DNA of 6,095 nt, from positions 1-6,095 of the forward strand of contig JACMRP010000250.1 in NCBI GenBank assembly GCA_014376325.1, given 5' to 3'. The notes under the pieces are model-generated. The model had not been told where the DNA came from, did no database searches, and saw only the letters and a program-made list of their open reading frames with translations. The DNA comes from Pseudobdellovibrionaceae bacterium (lineage in GTDB: Bacteria; Bdellovibrionota; Bdellovibrionia; Bdellovibrionales; Bdellovibrionaceae). Shown one piece after another: positions 4,641 to 6,095 of this stretch (its first letter is position 1; each line of letters opens with the position of its first letter). The position numbers and the translations under genes are program-made.

Positions 4641-6095
4641 ATGCGTTGCAATCGTATTTTATTAATTTTAGGTCTATTAGCGTTCGTAATTTCGGTAGCG
4701 GGTTGTAAAGACCCTGCTTGCGTTACTAAAATCGAAAAAACCATGCCGATGAGCGTGGTTAAAAAATCCAACGTGACAACTTTGTCGGTCGAAAACATGG
4801 ACTTCCTAAAGGACGAAACGATCGCCTGGGAAGACATCGAACTTTCCGTCACCTTAAAAGGTAAACATTCGATCAACGAAAAAATCTGGCTTTCGATGAA
4901 CGGAATTAAAGTAGCCCGCAAGGACGGCCGCCGTGATTTAGAGACCATGGACTATGTCGCTAAGAATAATACCTCAACCATGAAATTTAAACTGCACAAG
5001 ATCTTCATGAATGGGGCCGAGCCTTTTCACGTCTTCCTTGCGAGGGCAATCACGTATTTTCGGTCACCGCGACGGACAGTTTGGGAAATGTCGGTAAAGT
5101 ACCGGCAACGTTCCATTGGGTGGTCGACTTAACTCCGCCAGAGGCAAACTTCATCGACATTACTCCGAGCGAAGAGTTTAGTACTTCGACGGAAAAGTCC
5201 TTAACTTTTTCGGCAACCGAAAGTTCTACCTTTGAGTGTTCGCTGAACGGGGCCTCGTTTGCGAGCTGCGTTTCTCCAGTTCGAATGCAGTCTTTGGGCG
5301 AAAGCAATTACGTCTTCGTGATTCGCGCGATCAATGCGGCCGGAAACGTCAGCTTGCCCGTGACGTACTCTTGGAGTGTGGATTTAACGAAGCCGACCTT
5401 AAGTTTAGGCATCGTCTTGCCATCGCTCGGCATGACCAACGCGAACGATATTTCTGTCGAGTTCGCCGTTCGTAAAATTGAACGTCAGCGAAGGACCTCA
5501 CTTGCTGAACCTTTTCGCGAAAGATTCTGCGGGCAACCTCGGCGAAATTAGTCAGCTGGGTTGGACGGTGGATCGGACGGCGCCAGTTATCAGCTTCGGT
5601 GATATTTCACCAAGTGCCGCAAGCATCCGCGACTTTAAACGGTCAATCGATTGCGGCGACGAATCCGATTGTTCTTTCGAACTTGGCGGAAGGGGATTAC
5701 GAATTAAAAGTTGTTGCCCTAGATTCTGCCGGAAATCAGTCGAACGTGCTGACGCATTTATTCCGTATCGACTTTACGAAGCCGGTGATCGCGATCTCTG
5801 CTCAGGTAGTGAAGAACCCAAGCAATGAAGACCGCAATGCATTTGCATTTACCGCTTCGGAAGAAAGCACTTATCTGTGTGAACTGGACGGCGCCGGATT
5901 GAATGCTTGCGAAAGTCCGATCCTGTTTTCGGGACTTGCAGAGGGTTCGCATTTGTTCCGCGCACACGCGGTCGACCTTGCAGGCAACATTGGTGCGGAT
6001 GTGGCCTACACTTGGAATATCGATACGACGGCGCCGATCACGACCGTCGCTGCGACCATCAACGGCGATTCCGCAAAGTTTGTCGTTAGCGCTAA
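4641..6095 (+). pseudogene. Ig-like-repeat surface lipoprotein, frame broken three times, continuing past window end
   Basis: The ATG at 4641 (AAGGG 7 nt upstream) opens a lipoprotein signal, ILLILGLLAFVISVAGCKDP, with lipobox VAGC and lipidated C22; longer upstream starts would bury it. After a unique region of about 110 residues, tandem Ig-like repeats follow. The frame changes near 5041: adding one base restores LAEGNHVFSVTATD. It changes again near 5465 (ISVEF to SPFVKLNVSEG) and near 5625 (DISPSAAS to TLNGQSIAATNP). After that the last frame is open to the window end. Homology resumes cleanly after each break, so these are indels in one former coding sequence, not separate genes. Such repeats usually build elongated outer-membrane adhesins or structural proteins. 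Either the gene is decaying or the repetitive region is misassembled; intact neighbours argue against general sequence error. Confidence 0.75.
5123..6095 (+). repeat. Tandem Ig-like protein repeats (five units, two internally shortened, last one cut by window end)
   Basis: Units begin at V/I-D-x-T-x-P: R1 5123-5377 (255 nt), R2 5378-5567 (190 nt), R3 5568-5766 (199 nt), R4 5767-6018 (252 nt) and R5 from 6019. A full unit reads roughly VDxTxP, a T-F-S-A-[ST]-E-x-S-T strand, C-x-L-x-G-x-x-x-x-x-C with two cysteines, a G-[EL] turn, F-x-[VI]-R-A, then AGN and a closing Y-[ST]-W. This matches the widespread bacterial FECSLDG...AGN Ig-like repeat type. R2 lacks the middle with the cysteine loop; R3 lacks the strand before it. 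Both shortfalls against 255 nt (65 and 56) equal 2 modulo 3, which explains the frame changes. Confidence 0.82.

Noticed and set aside
4641..6095. Programmed frameshifting in the Ig-repeat gene
   Set aside because: There is no slippery heptamer with a downstream structure, three changes are needed, and two coincide with missing repeat segments, which points to indels.
1..6095. CRISPR array or defence system beyond the TA pair
   Set aside because: No regularly spaced short repeats and no Cas, restriction or other defence domains were seen in any frame.

Overview
The window is bacterial DNA with roughly 50-60% GC in most genes. It most resembles the Bdellovibrionota (Bdellovibrio and relatives), an inference from style: large exported hydrolases with lysine-rich tails, an Ig-repeat lipoprotein, and a ComM-type protein beside tRNA-Cys. 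No single sequence proves the lineage.

Layout. 2-634 is the 3' part of a comM/YifB-type AAA+ ATPase gene. 637-1317 is a compact A+T-rich insert (224 G/C in the 600 bases 661-1260, about 37%) carrying a Phd/YefM antitoxin and a RelE/ParE-type toxin with their own promoter and operator. Identical 16-bp direct repeats bound it, and the right copy is the 3' end of a minus-strand tRNA-Cys gene (1310-1383). The simplest reading is a toxin-antitoxin cassette inserted at a tRNA 3' end, between comM and a tRNA that were once convergent neighbours. No integrase is present in it.

1541-2959 encodes an exported SleB/Hydrolase_2-type cell-wall hydrolase. 3072-4442 encodes an exported HExxH zinc metallopeptidase whose motif layout recalls a shortened M13 enzyme. 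From 4641 to the window end lies a lipoprotein gene with tandem Ig-like repeats of about 84 residues. Its reading frame is broken three times, and two repeats are shortened by about 65 and 56 nt, so it is a pseudogene or a misassembled repeat region.

How the parts relate. The toxin and antitoxin form one autoregulated unit. The three large genes to the right are all plus-strand and encode envelope or secreted proteins, but gaps of 112 and 198 bp suggest separate transcription. The items most worth a second look are the tRNA-bounded TA cassette, the 30-bp operator palindrome centred on the TA promoter's -35 box, the paired unusual bases at tRNA positions 18 and 55, and the repeat-gene disruption.
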